Below, in pieces: positions 20,996 to 33,074 of a stretch of DNA of 64,000 nt (position 1 is the stretch's first letter; every line of letters begins with the position of its first letter). The position numbers and the translations under genes were made by a program. Under the pieces are notes generated by a model, which was given only the letters and a program-made list of their open reading frames with translations, searched no databases and was not told the origin of the DNA. The DNA is taken from NCBI RefSeq assembly GCF_963082655.1, contig NC_081553.1, positions 38,465,205-38,529,204 of the forward strand, read 5' to 3'. This DNA comes from Stomoxys calcitrans. Taxonomy: Eukaryota; Arthropoda; Insecta; Diptera; Muscidae.

Positions 20996-22949
20996 GGGGA
21001 GGCCTTAAAAATCCCTACACACATAAAACGATTAAATATGGCCCAGCAGGCATAAGGCGCCACCAGCAAAAACCGGGTATGGAAACATCGAACCACAAAC
21101 GCAATGCCACCACCTTAGCACTCAGAGAGTACCAGCGAACTTGACGAGCCATGACGAGGAGTTAAAAATTATGTTTTAGGTGTCAAAATAGGGATCAACA
21201 GTCAATAAAATTGCGTTTGACATGCCAAATCACTCGCCCGTCTGTGGCGTTACACTGCTCTTCCTGCATATCCCGACAGCAGGCCCAACAACGGTGTAAC
21301 AGCAGCAGCAGCAGCAGCAGTGGCGCGTTTATATAGCCATGGGTTTTTCTGATGGCATGGATGTGTAACACAAGATTTTCCACTGACTAACTACCGACAG
21401 CAGCAACAACAACAACAGCAACAACACCACTGACAGATTTTTGTCTGATGTCAAGTCATTCATTTTATTTGAGCTATTGGTTGAGTTGGCTAAGTTGTAG
21501 TTGTTTTTGTTGGTGTTGGTGGTGGTGGTGGTGGTGCTGCTGCTGCTGCTTCTATCTAAAACTCGGTGAAAATCTGCTCTTGTCATGATGACTTTTGAAA
21601 ACTTGTCAAATGTTGTTGGTGCTCATACAGAGTTGGCTAGGCGGAGAGAGAGAGAAAGACTATGAAGAGACATGAATGTCAGACTGATGTCTGACGGTTG
21701 ACGGCTTTATTGCAATCATATTTGCTCTAACTTTGTTATTTATATAGCAATTTTACTGTTGTTGTTCTTGTTGTTGTTGCTGGCGATGGTGAGCAGGACG
21801 AGATGTATTTACCAACATGACAATGACAATAACAAATGAATATAAATTATTTTTTTTTTTGTTTTTCAAGGTCATCGGAAGATGGATGCTTTTGTTATGC
21901 CAGACAGCCGACCTAGAAAGTGGCGAACGGCTTTTAAAGGCCATTGCCTTTTGTAAGCGCCAAATAATGGTTAACTGTATTTTGGGCTAAAAATAAGATC
22001 AGGTTAAGAGGACTTGGAACTTTGTTATGAACAAAAATGTAATTAATAATGGCAATGATAACAAAAAAAAATTCTGGATTAGGACAATAATTTTAAGAGG
22101 AAAACAGAGAAACAATCGGAAACTATATTTGGCCCACTTGCCATCATGAAGAGTGAACATAAGCATGAAGGGAGAACCTTTGTGTTTAAAGCTGAAAAAT
22201 TTTATTTTTAATTTTCAACAGCTTTCGAAATCCCAATCATCATATCCTTGACTGACCCAATTCTCTGTGTGTTATCGTACGAAAATTGCCAAATCCATGT
22301 TTATTTTTTTTTATTTCATAATCTTTGTGTGTTCAATTCTTAAGATTAAATATTTATTTTGCAATTTTCGAACAGAAAAAAAAATGCAATCATCCGAAAA
22401 AATATCGAAATGTGTAAATAAACAACATTTTGAACAACCATTTGTTAAATGGAGCAAATTAAATAAAAGCCAAATTCAACAATTCTAATTTGAAAATCCC
22501 AATACAATCCAATCACCATCGTCATCATCCACACCATACCACAGCACATCACATCACCTCACCAGCAGCAGCAGCAGCAGCGAGGGACATGTGTAATCAT
22601 ATGAACAATACATTGTACATCTAAAAGAGTGTGCGAAGGCATGCATTAAGGCCTGCATGCGGTGGCGGACATTGTTTAGACAATAACACGAGCAATAACA
22701 AATCAAAGACAAATAAACATGGACTACATGGAGTCCGGCATAGAGGGCAATATCAACGCACAGAGTGGATATCATAAAAACGCAATATCAAAATTTCTTT
22801 TGGAAGAAATATGAACATAAAATATGCGCCATGGCGCTTAGAATGAAGAAGGAATTTGATGAAGGAAAGAATAATAAGCAATTTGATTTTTAGAAACGCT
22901 TGAAGGAGATGTAGCCTTAACTAAAGGCCTGAAGTTTTGATTTATTCCA
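20996..22949. other. Unique DNA rich in CAG/CAA triplets
   Basis: Short (CAG)n and (CAA)n runs near 21,301-21,320, 21,400-21,426 and 22,562-22,582, (GGT)n near 21,515-21,535 and a GA run near 21,645. The poly-Gln/Leu/Thr frames are microsatellite translations. No gene supported. Confidence 0.5.
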
Positions 22950-22999
22950 CAAACTGAATTTTGGAAACCCACCACTATGGATTCGGCTAAAAATGTACA
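22950..22999 (-). mobile_element. HINE-like family E 3' scrap
   Basis: 'TTTTGGAAACCCACCACTATGG' (with 'ATTCGGCTAAAAAT') matches the subterminal region of the E elements at 42,192 and 49,633. It is cut by the family A element that follows. Confidence 0.5.
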
Positions 23000-23003
23000 A
23001 AAA

Positions 23004-25617
23004 ACTAACAAAAAGGCGTTAAGTTCGGCCGGGCCGAACTTTGGATACCCACCACCTCAGGTATATTTTTAAACCACCTTTCCTCAAAATCCGGTGAAAA
23101 ATATATACCTTATGTCCCATATAAGGTATATCCAAATCTGAACCGATCTGAGTGAAATTGAAGAAGGATGTCGAAGGGCCTAACACAACTCACTGTCCCA
23201 AATTGGGGCGACATCGTACAATAAATACGCCTTTTAGGGCCCAAAACCTTAAATCGAGAGATCGATCTATATGGCAGCTATACTCAAATCTGAACCGATC
23301 TGGGCCAAATTGAAGAAGGATATCGAAGGGCCTAACATAACTCACTGTCCCAAATTTCGTCAAAATCGGATAATAAATGCGCCTTTTATGGGCCCGTTTA
23401 ATCGACAGATCGGGCTATATGGAAGCTATATCCAAATCTTGACCGATCTGTGCTATAATGCAGAACTATGTCAAGGGGTTTAACCTAACGCAATGTCCCA
23501 AATTTCGGCGACATCGGATAATAAATGCGCCTTTTGTAGGCATAAGGCCCTAAATAGGAGCATCGGTCTATATGATAGCTATATCCAAACCTGGACCGAT
23601 GAGGGCCAAATTAAAGAAGGACTTCGAAGGGCCTAACACAATTCACTGTCCCAAATTTTGGCGACATCGGACAATAAATGCGCCTTTTATGGGCCCAAAA
23701 CCTTAAATCGAGAGATTGGTCTATATGGCAGCTATATCCAAATCTGAACCGATCTGGGCCATATTGCAGAAAGATGTCGAAGGGCCCAACAGAACTCACT
23801 GTCCCGAATTTGGGAGCCATAGGGCAATAAATTCGCTTTTTATGGGCCCAAAACCTTGAATCGAGAAATCGGTCTATATGGCAGCTATATTCAAATCTGA
23901 ACCGATCTGGGCCAAATTACAGAAAGATATCGAATGGCCTAACAAAACGCAATGTCCGAAACTTCGGCTAAATCGGACAATAAATGCGCTTTTATGGGCC
24001 CAAAACCTTAAATCAAGAAATCGGTCTATATGACAGCTATATCCAAATCTGAACCGATCTACGCAAAATTGCAGAAAGATATCGAGGTACCTAACACAAC
24101 TCACTGTCCCAAATTTCAGCGACATCGGACAATAAATGCGCCTTTTATGGGCCCAAAACCTTAAATCGAGAGATCGGTCTATATGGCAGCTATATTCAAA
24201 TCTGAATCGATCTGGGCCAAATTGAAGAAGAAAATCGAAGGGCCTAACAGAACTCACTGTCCCGAATTTGGAACCCATAGGGCAATAAATTCGCTTATTA
24301 TAGGCCTAAAACCTTGAGTCGAGAGATCGGTCTATATGGCAGCTATATTCAAATCTGAACCGATCTGGGCCAAATTACAGAAAGATATCGAGTGGCCTAA
24401 CAAAACGCAATGTCCGAAACTTCGGCGACATCGGTCAATAAATGCGCTTTTTAGGGGCCCAAAACTTTAAATCGAGAGATCGGTCTATATGGCAGCTTTA
24501 TTCAAATCTGAACCGATCTGGGCAAAATTGAAGAAGGATATCGAAGGGCCTAACAAAACTCACGGTCCCAAATTTCGGCGACATCGTACAATAAATGCGC
24601 CTTTTATGGGCCCAAAACCTTAAATCGAGAGATCGGTCTATATGACAGCAATATCCAAATTTGAACCGATCTATGCAAAATTGCAGAAAGATGTCGAGGT
24701 ACCTAACACAACTCACTGTCCCAAATTGCGGCGACATCGGACAATAAATGCGCCTTTATAGGCCCAAATCCTTAAATCGAGAGATCGGCCTATATGGCAG
24801 CTATATTCAAATAAGCACCGATTTGGGCCAAGCTTCAGTAAAATGTCGAAGAGCCTAATACAACTCACTGTCCCAAATTTCGGCGAAATCGGACAATTTG
24901 AAGAAAGATGTAACTGTCCCAAATTTCAGCAAAATCGGATAATAAATGTGGATGTTATGGGCCTAAGACCCTACATCGGTGAGTGGGTCTATATGGCAGC
25001 TATATTCAAATCTAAACCGATCTGGGCCAAATTGAAGAAGGATATCGGAGGGCCTAACACAATTCACTGTCCCAAATTTGGGAGTCATAGGGCAATAAAT
25101 TCGGCTTTTATGGGCCCAAAACCTAAAATCGAGAGATCGGTCTATATGGCAGCTATATTCAAATCTGAACCGATCTGGGCCAAATTGAAAAAGGATATCG
25201 AAGGGCTTAGCACAACTCATTGTCCCAAATGTGGGAGCCATAGGGCAATAAATTCGGCTTTTATGGGCCCAAAACTTAAAATCGAGAGATCGGTCTATAT
25301 GGCAGCTATATTCAAATCTGAACCGATCGGGGCCAAATTGAAGAAGAATATTGGTGGGCTTAAAACATCTCACTGTCCCAAATTTCAGCAAAATCAGGTA
25401 ATAAATGTGACTTTTTTGGGCCTAGGACCCTAAATCGGCGGATCGGTCTATATGGGGGCTATATCAAGATATAGTCCGATATAGCCCATCTTCAAACTTA
25501 ACCTGCTTATGGACTAGAAAAGAATCTGTGCAAAGTTTCAGCTCAATATCTCTATTTTTAAGGACTGTAGCGTGATTTCAACAGACAGACGGATAGACGG
25601 ACGGACATGTCTAGATC
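23004..25617 (-). mobile_element. HINE-like element, family A, long array
   Basis: Left end ACTAACAAAAAGGCG with the perfect palindrome and GATACCCACCACCTCAGG, then about 15 units of 153 bp, then the start of the 5' block (GACGGACGGACATGTCTAG). It stops at ATCGT where a LINE tail begins. The frames on both strands (142 aa minus, 196 aa plus) have a 51-residue period and are not genes. Confidence 0.8.
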
Positions 25618-25639
25618 GTTGTTGTTGTTGTTGTAGCAG

Positions 25640-27965
25640 TTTATTGTGTTCTATTTTTCGTCTGCTTGATTCTGTTGAGTATCAAGACCCGGGAACTCTG
25701 CGACTAAGATGGGGTGCGTCCTCAGGGATCTGTGTCTGAGTCGAGTGTGTTTGGCCGAGCAGTTAAACAGGTGACGTGTATCATGCGGTCCCTGGTTACA
25801 ATTGGGACATAAATCCTGCACGTTGGCATCAATCGTTGCTCTGTAGTAGTGGAGGCGGCTGCATATGCCGGATCGAAATTAAAGCCAGAACTATTATGGT
25901 TTGCCAGGGGAGGTCAATTCCTTCAGTTGCAATGGGAGGTGGTCGTTCTCCAAGGATTACATTTAGCCGGAAGCTATTTACCGCATCTACTACCGTTTCC
26001 GCATGAATGTTGTCTAGACCCGCTTGGTATGCTGCTTGACCTAGAGGTTCTCTCATGTAGCGCCGAACTTCACGCTCTACATCATGTAGATCTACCTTAA
26101 GGCTTCTGGGCTGTGGATACCTATCCACAAGATGATGGTTAGGGTGGTCCAGGCGATAACAGCCCAAAAGGTATTGCTTGGACAGCATGTAGTTATTTCT
26201 GCTCGCGGGTAGGTTCCTTGTCTCCTGATGGAGGTGGTACAAATGGAAACTAAGAAGATAGCCCGTCGCAGTTTGAAGGGATCCAAATCTGAATATCGTT
26301 CCACTGTGTGTCACAAAGCTGACTAGACCACACTAGCGTTGCATAACTTACCACAGATCGGCCAATTGCTTTGTACGTGGTCATCAAGCTTTCTTTGTCA
26401 GCAGCCCAATTGCTGCCGGCAAGTGACTTGAGGACCTTGTTTCTGCCTTTAACCTTATCGCAAATTGCTGTGACAGGCGGCTAAAATGTGTTAGAGTTGT
26501 CAAATATGACGCCAAGTATTTTGGGACACTTGATGGTCGGAATCATTTCTCCATCGATAATCACTTTCAGCTCAGTACTCATCTCACGCATATTTGTAGT
26601 GAACAATGTGCTGAAGATTTGTTGGCAGATATCTTAAACTTTCTTGCAGCGAAATAAGAGGCAAACTATTTGAGGTAGACGTTCAACCTATTCCAGACGT
26701 CATCAATGGGTGGGGGGGGGGGGGTCTGATGCCATGATAGTACCATCGTCCGCATATGATACGATCTCTATGCCGTCTGAAGGGTGGAATGGAGAAAAGG
26801 TAAATGTTAAACAGTGCCGGAGATATCACGCCGCCTTGGGAAACTCCCAGTTTCACTCTATGGTGCTTCGACTTCTTATCCCCAAATTCCACAAATGACT
26901 GGCGACCACACAGATAATTCGCGACTTTGGGTTTCTGGCCTGACGGGAGGGGCATGTGGGCAATATCCTCTAATAGTTTGGCATGGCTGAATGCCTTCGA
27001 TAGGTCCAGTGCCACGAGGACCGTCCAGTGCCACGAGGACCGTCCAGTGTCACGAGGACCGTCCAGTGCCACGAGGACATGCCATGTGATGTGGACTGAT
27101 TGACTGTCATCACCACAAATGTGTGCGGTGATGACAGTTGTTGTGCTGTATTCCAAATCTATGCTGATGCCCGGCGAATGGAAATTCTCCAACGAGGGGT
27201 GGGAGGAGTAGTGCCTCAATCGTCTTGGCTACTGGTAATAGAAGGGTGATCGACTTCCCCAAACTCGGGTCATTTCCAGGCTTCATTTGCGGCATCCCAT
27301 CTTCCAGACAGACAGGGATCTATACTAGGGTTAAAAGACAGGTTGAGGACAGTTGTAAGTTACTCAACTCCAGGTAGTTCCGAATTCTTCAGCAACAGTG
27401 TGGAGATTCCAAAGGGGCCCAATGCCATCCAAGGCATTGGGGCCACGGATGATATTTGTAACTTCGCCCATGGTAAACTGTGATGATTGCCCATCGGCTC
27501 GGAGACACGGATACGACTTATGTCACTCAGCCCTGTCACTCTCTGGATGCACAATTAATTTACGGTTGAAAAACCTGGCGCATCTCTTCGGATCAATTAC
27601 AGTTACGTCGACAGAGATCCTGTTATCCTGTCTACCGGGGTCCAAGAGTGACTTCACAGTAGACTACAGCTTGCCTAAACCGGTACCTACATCGCTCCAA
27701 GTGTTCCAGCCACAAATTCCGCATATGTTCGTTGACTACCATAAACACGGTTCGAGATTGGAAAATTGATCCGCACTTGGGGTATTCGACCGGCTGGTAT
27801 AAATTGCGCGGCTGCTGTGTTAACGATGTCTCAGGATTTCCTCTCGTCAGCTAGCCCATTGGAGAGGGTGTTACTTCACTGAAGTGTACTCTCTGAAGCC
27901 GACTCAATCGGCCTCCTTCTGATTAATAAAAGTACGGCGTTCGGAGGTTATGAAGTCGGGTGGTC
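25640..27965 (-). pseudogene. LINE ORF2: endonuclease end, reverse transcriptase and C-terminal domain, many frameshifts
   Basis: ORF2 of Jockey-clade LINEs nicks target DNA and copies the element RNA there. Reading the minus strand: RPPDFITSERRTFINQKEAD (end of the endonuclease region), AAAQFIPAGRIPQVRI (linker), a degraded ALGP-x-GIS motif near 27,420, MKPGNDPSLGKS and LLPVAKTIEALLLPPLV (RT fingers), ALDLSKAF (motif A, first catalytic Asp), RVKLGVSQGGVISPALFN (motif B) and YADD intact at 26,745-26,756 (motif C), though in another frame. The C-terminal part (26,314-25,829) keeps LSKQYLLGCYRLDHPNHHLV and LGERPPPIATEGIDLP. A 13-G run (26,712-26,724) and several stops show that it is dead. Confidence 0.85.
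27004..27079. repeat. 19-bp minisatellite (four copies) inside the LINE reverse transcriptase
   Basis: Four consecutive units GTCCAGTGCCACGAGGACC; the third has one change (T for C) and the last ends in A. Three extra copies add 57 bp, 19 codons, so the frame on either side is kept. Confidence 0.9.
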
Positions 27966-27983
27966 GGTCGATGTTCGATGCTG

Positions 27984-28165
27984 ATATGGCCCATTTGCTC
28001 TCCCCAACGACCTATATAAATTTTATGTGTCTGTGCAAAATTTCAAGCGGCTAGCTTTACGCGTTCGACCGCTATCGTTCTTTCGACAGACGGACGGACG
28101 CACGTGGCTAGATCGCTACAAACGGAATGACAAAATTAGTATACTCTCTACGCTATGATGGAGGG
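27984..28165 (-). mobile_element. HINE-like B/E 5' end, solo
   Basis: 'GATATGGCCCATTTGC', 'AATTTCAAGCGGCTAGC', 'GACAGACGGACGGACGC', 'CAAACGGAATGACAAAATTAG' and the terminal 'TATGATGGAGGGAATA'. The block 'CATAAAGTATATATATTC' is deleted. Cut on the left by the LINE. Confidence 0.65.
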
Positions 28166-28625
28166 AATAAAAATGTTTTGTATCTCCAACACCTAAATTT
28201 ATGAAAATAGGTTTTCTGACCTGACATTCTATCAACAGGTTATTTATCATTCCTCGTAAATTACCTTTTCCCAAAAATAATAGATTTTGTATTACATTGT
28301 AAACAAATTGTAATAACCTCTGAAATATCCCACTAACAGCTATTTCCAATAAATTATCTTTCTTTAGATTCTGATAAATGGAAGAAAAGAAAAACTGGGA
28401 TTTCTAGACACTCTAGCATTTCAGTATTGGCTTCACATGTTCATTAAATAGCAAACAGAGTTGCCATCAAAATTTCAAACAGACTTTCTGTAATAACAAT
28501 TTTTTCAAACAACTAAATTTTGCTGAAATTTTCTGGGTAGACAAAATTTTCATAGAATTTCCTTTAAAGCAAAATAAAAAAAAAATCTGAAGAAATAATC
28601 TGCAGAAATAATTTCAAAGAAAACA
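28166..28625. other. AT-rich DNA without recognisable gene
   Basis: The second half contains 'GACAAAATTTTCATAGAATTT'-like sequence that recalls the 30-bp unit of the array at 33.1-36.1 kb, but too little is left to call an element. Confidence 0.4.
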
Positions 28626-30232
28626 TGTAAAAAGGCGTTAAGTTCTGCCAGGCCGAACTTTGGATACCCACCACCTCGGATATATATATGTAAACTCCCT
28701 TTCATCAAAATTCGGTGAAAATTTCATACCTTATACTCATATACCTCATACCGATCTGAACTATATACGACACGGATGTCGAAAAGCCGAACATAAGCCA
28801 CTGTGTCAAATTTCAGTGAAATCGGATTATAAATGCGTCTTTTATGGGGCCGAGACTTTAAATCGAGATATCGGTCTACATGGCAGCTATATCCAAATCT
28901 GGACCGATTTGGGCCAAGTTGCATAAACATGTCAAAGAGCCTAACACAAAGCACTGTCCCAAATTTCGGCGAAATCGGACAATAAATGCCGCTTTTATGG
29001 GCCCTAAACCTTAAATCCAGAGATCGGTCTATATGGCAGCTATATTCAAATCTGGACTGGTCTGGGCAACATTGAAGAAGGACGTCGAAGAGCCTAACCA
29101 AACTCACTGTCTCAAATTTCAGCGACATCGGACAATAAATGCGTCTTTTATGGCCCCAAAACCTAAAACCTAGATATCGGTCTATATGGCAGCTATATCC
29201 AAATCTGGACCGATTTGTGCGATATTGCAGAAGTATGTCAAGGGGCTTAACTTAACTCACTGTTCCAAATTTCGGCGACATCGGTCAATAAATGAGCATT
29301 TTATGGGCCCAAAACCATAAATCAAGAAATCGGTCTATATGGCAGTTATATCCAAATTTGAACCGATCTGGACCAAATTGAAGAAATATGTCAAAGGGCC
29401 TAACACATCTCACTGTCCCAAATTTCAGCAAAATCGGATAATGAATGTGGCTTTTATGGGCCTTACACCATAAATCGGAGGATCGATCTATATGACAGCT
29501 ATATCCAAATCTGGAACGATCTGAGCCAAATTAACGAAGGATGTCGATGGGCCTTACACAATTCACTGCCCCGAATTTCATCAAAATCGGATAATAAATG
29601 TGGCTTTTGTGGGCCTAAGACCCTAAACCGGAGAATCGGTCTATATGGCAGCTATATCCAAATCTGGACCGATCTGGACCAAATTAAAGAAACATGTCAA
29701 AGGGCCTAAGACAACTCACTGTCCCAAATTTCAGCGAAATCGGATAATAAATGTGGCTTATATGGGCCTTAGACTCTAAATCGGAGAATCGGTCTATATG
29801 GCAGCTATATCCAAATCTGGACCGATCTGAGCCAAATTGACAAAGGATGTCGAAGGGCCTAACACAACTTACTGTCCCAAATTTCAACAAAATGGGATAA
29901 TAAATGTGGCTTTTATGGGCCTAAGACCCTAAATCGGCGGATCGGTCTATATGGGGGCTATATCAAGATATAGTCCGATATAGCCCATCTTCGAACTTAA
30001 CCTGCTTATGGACAAAAAAAGAATCTGTGCAAAATTTCAGCTCAATATCTCTATTTTTAAAGACTGTAGCGTGATTTCAACAGACAGACGGACAGACGGA
30101 CGGACATGGCTAGATGGTCTTAGATTTTTACGCTGATCAAGAATATATATACTTCGGATCGGAAATGGATATTTCGATGTGTTGCAAACGGAATGACAAA
30201 ATGAATATACCCCCATCCTTCGGTGGTGGGTA
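28626..30232 (-). mobile_element. HINE-like element, family A, complete
   Basis: Left end CATGTAAAAAGGCGTTAAG, a palindrome with one mismatch (TTCTGCC-A-GGCCGAA), GATACCCACCACCTCGG, about eight 153-bp units, full 5' block and CGGTGGTGGGTAC. Flanked by A-runs. Confidence 0.8.
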
Positions 30233-31026
30233 CAAAAATTTCTATGCACTTTTATCTGTACATGCTCTGCAGAAAAATGTTTCATATGAGAGCAAAGACA
30301 AGAGAGGATTCGATTTAGACGGAATTTCTACAGGGTACGACAGGCCATACGGAGTTAAGGAAAAATATATGATATAATGAACCCGTTTGCTATGCAGACT
30401 ATGTTATAATACCCCTGAGTGATAGAAGTCGGATTTAGCTATGCAGGAAGGCACCTCAGGAATGATTATATTAATCACATTTCGAGAAAAACCGATGAAA
30501 ATGCACTATTTGTGAAAACGTGTCAGCTATATTGAAACAGGGCCCGATCTATGCCAAATCCAGCAAGAATGTCGAGGGTCCATCGAAGCTTATTGTTCCG
30601 AAATCAGCGTAATCGTGCAATAAAGCTATTTATGGAAGATCGGTATATATGTCTTCATAACCAAATACGATCCGATCAGCATTATATTTAAGAAGAATGT
30701 GTAGGGGTCTAATACGGTGAGTCATTATAAGCTCCATCCTATGGTAGACTAATTTCGTCAACACATCGAAATATTAATTAGAGACCCAACAAAGATTCTT
30801 GATCGTATTGACTTTCTAAGTAGGTCTTGAGAGATGGGTCCGCAGAGGAATATTTCAAAGATGTACTGCTTGTTTGAAGAAAAGTGGCTGTGTGAGTTTA
30901 TGACATGGATATTGCTGTAAGAGGAAACCGACCCGACAGACTTATGGACATACTTAAGAAGCTCCACATAGAACAAGGAAGTGGGGCGTTCGAAAGTGGT
31001 TGTTAATCCCTCAAAGGCATGATTTT
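30233..31026. other. Diverged sequence with degenerate HINE-like units
   Basis: Only 30,520-30,850 is recognisable: 'GTCAGCTATATTGAAACAGG', 'GAAGATCGGTATATATG' and 'ACACATCGAAATATTAATTAG' are worn pieces of array and 5' block. The rest is unassigned. Confidence 0.4.
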
Positions 31027-32270
31027 TATACCCACCACCGAAGGATGAGGGTACATTCATTTGGTCATTCCGTTTGCAACACATCGAAATTTTCATTTCC
31101 GATCCTATTTTTGATCGTCTTAAAAATCTAATTCGATCTAGCCATGTCCGTCCGTCTGCCAGTTGAAATCACTCTACAGTCTTAAAAAATAGAGATATTG
31201 AGATGAAACTTTGCACAGATTCTTTTTTTGTCTATAGGCAGGTTATGTTCGAAAATGGGCTATATCGGATTATATCTTGATATAGCCCCCATATAGACCG
31301 ATCCGCCGATTTAAGGTCTTAGGCCTATAAAAGCAACATTTATTATCCGATTGTGCTGAAATATGATAAAGTTAGTAGTGTTAGGCCACTCGAAATCCTT
31401 CTTCAATTTGGACCCGATCGGTCCCTATTTGGATATAGATGCCATATAGACCGATTTCTCGATTTAAGGTTTTGGGTCCATAAAAGGCATATTTCTTGTC
31501 TGATATTGCCAAAATTTGGGACAGTGAGATGCGTTAGACCCTTCGACATCCCTCTTCAATTTGACCCAGATCGGTATAGATTTGGATATAGCTGCCATAT
31601 AGACCGATCTCTCGATTAAAGGTTATGGGCCCATAAAAGGCGTATTTTTTCCGATGTCGCCGAAATTTGGGACAGTGAGGCGTGTTAGGCCCCTCGATAT
31701 CCTCCTTTAATTTGGTCCTAATCGGTCCAGATTTGGATATAGCTACCATATAGACCGATCTCTCGATTTAAGGTTTAGAGCCTATAAAAAGCGTATTTTT
31801 TGTCCGATATTGCCGAAATTTGGGACAGTGAGTTGCGTTAGGCCCTTCGACATCTCTCTTCAATTTAACCCAGATCGGCGCAGATTTGGATATAGCTGCC
31901 ATATAGACCTAACTCTTGATTAAAGTTTTTGGGCCCATTAAAGGCGTATTTTTTGTCCGATGTCGCCGAAATTTGGGACAGTGAGTTGTGTTAGGCCCCT
32001 CGACATCCTTCTTCAATTTGATCGGTCCAGATTTGGATATAGCTGCCATATAGACCGATCTCTCGTTTTTAGGTTTTGAGCCTATAAACGTCACATTTAT
32101 TGTCATATGTTGCCGAAATTTGGGACAGTGAGTTGTGTTAGTAAATGAGTCTCACCATGATGAAATGGCATAGTATATTGAACACTTTTCATTTTCATCG
32201 ACATCATTCTGCAATCTGGCCCAGATTTAAATTTAGGTGCCACATAGACCGATCTTTAAAATTTTGGGCA
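31027..32270 (+). mobile_element. HINE-like element, family A, 3' end lost
   Basis: Starts TATACCCACCACCGAAGG...GGGTACATTC, then 'CATTTCCGATCC' and 'GCCATGTCCGTCCGTCTGCC', then about 6.5 units ('TTTAAGGTTTTGGGCCC', 'GCCGAAATTTGGGACAGTG'). The last unit fades near 32,270 without a palindrome or CTTG end. Confidence 0.75.
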
Positions 32271-33074
32271 GTTTTGGCTTTGAATTTTCCTACCACTTGG
32301 CAACCCCGTCAAAAACTTAGAGTAGTTTTCTTGGCTCCCACACCCACAAAGAGGTGGAAGGTAGCACCTACTCCTCTTCATTTATGGGCTGCCAATGAAG
32401 CATAGACCAACAACAGCAGCAGCACTAGAAGCAGTCAATGTGTCTAGACGCATTCAATGCCTTCCCAGATAAACTTCCACACACTTTGATAGTTGCACTG
32501 ACCAACGGCACTATGGCGCACCACCATACCATAGCTTCAAGGAGCTGCGAGCATTTGTGGACACAATTTTCAACTTTTTGAAAGAAAAATGTTGTTATAA
32601 TATTTGCCATAAACTGAAAATATCAGGTCATGTTTGGTATGTTATCAACAAAAATATATCTCAAGCGACTTGGTTAACCAAAGAAATGATAAACGAACCG
32701 TTGGAAAAATTGGCGCACAGACAGACGCACAAATAGTGTGAGAAGGTTATGAGCAAGAAACCTAACTGAGTTGAAATCAGCAACGTTGAAGGACCAATGC
32801 ATACCACCATGTCATGCCATGACATTCATTCACTTGGAACGCATGCAATCGCAGTAGTTGCTGGCTTTAAAGTTGTGTTGGGTCAGCACCAGCAAGCAAG
32901 CAAGCAACCAACCAACAAACAACGCAACACCAATACCACACTAATGAACAGCAAATATGGCGACATTTTCCCAAAAGATATTTACTTCTATCAACGCCAA
33001 GGAGTAAAGGACGCACAGCTGAACTAAATCGCATTTCGTATTATCGTTACAAAAACATCATTAATCGGTGGGTA
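32271..33074. other. Unique DNA
   Basis: Mixed composition with an AAGCAAGCAAGCAACCAACC run near 32,893. The 76-residue frame at 32,797-33,027 has no recognisable feature. No element ends are seen. Confidence 0.4.

Larger units (their letters stand above)
25618..27983 (-). mobile_element. Jockey-type LINE, 5'-truncated, with (CAA)n tail
   Basis: On the minus strand it begins in the endonuclease C-terminus (27,983), passes through the reverse transcriptase and ORF2 C-terminus, and ends in CTGCTACAACAACAACAAC. ORF1 and most of the endonuclease are missing. The left flank is a family A element and the right flank a B/E-type 5' end, so no simple target duplication is visible. Confidence 0.85.

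Noticed and set aside
21195..21944. Poly-Leu and poly-Gln frames
   Set aside because: CAG/CAA microsatellite translations.
24843..25433. 196-residue plus frame and 142-residue minus frame over the same DNA
   Set aside because: Both have a 51-residue period from the 153-bp repeat and overlap on opposite strands, so neither is evidence of a gene.
25776..26100. Plus-strand frames over 25.8-26.1 kb
   Set aside because: Shadows of the LINE ORF2 coding on the minus strand.
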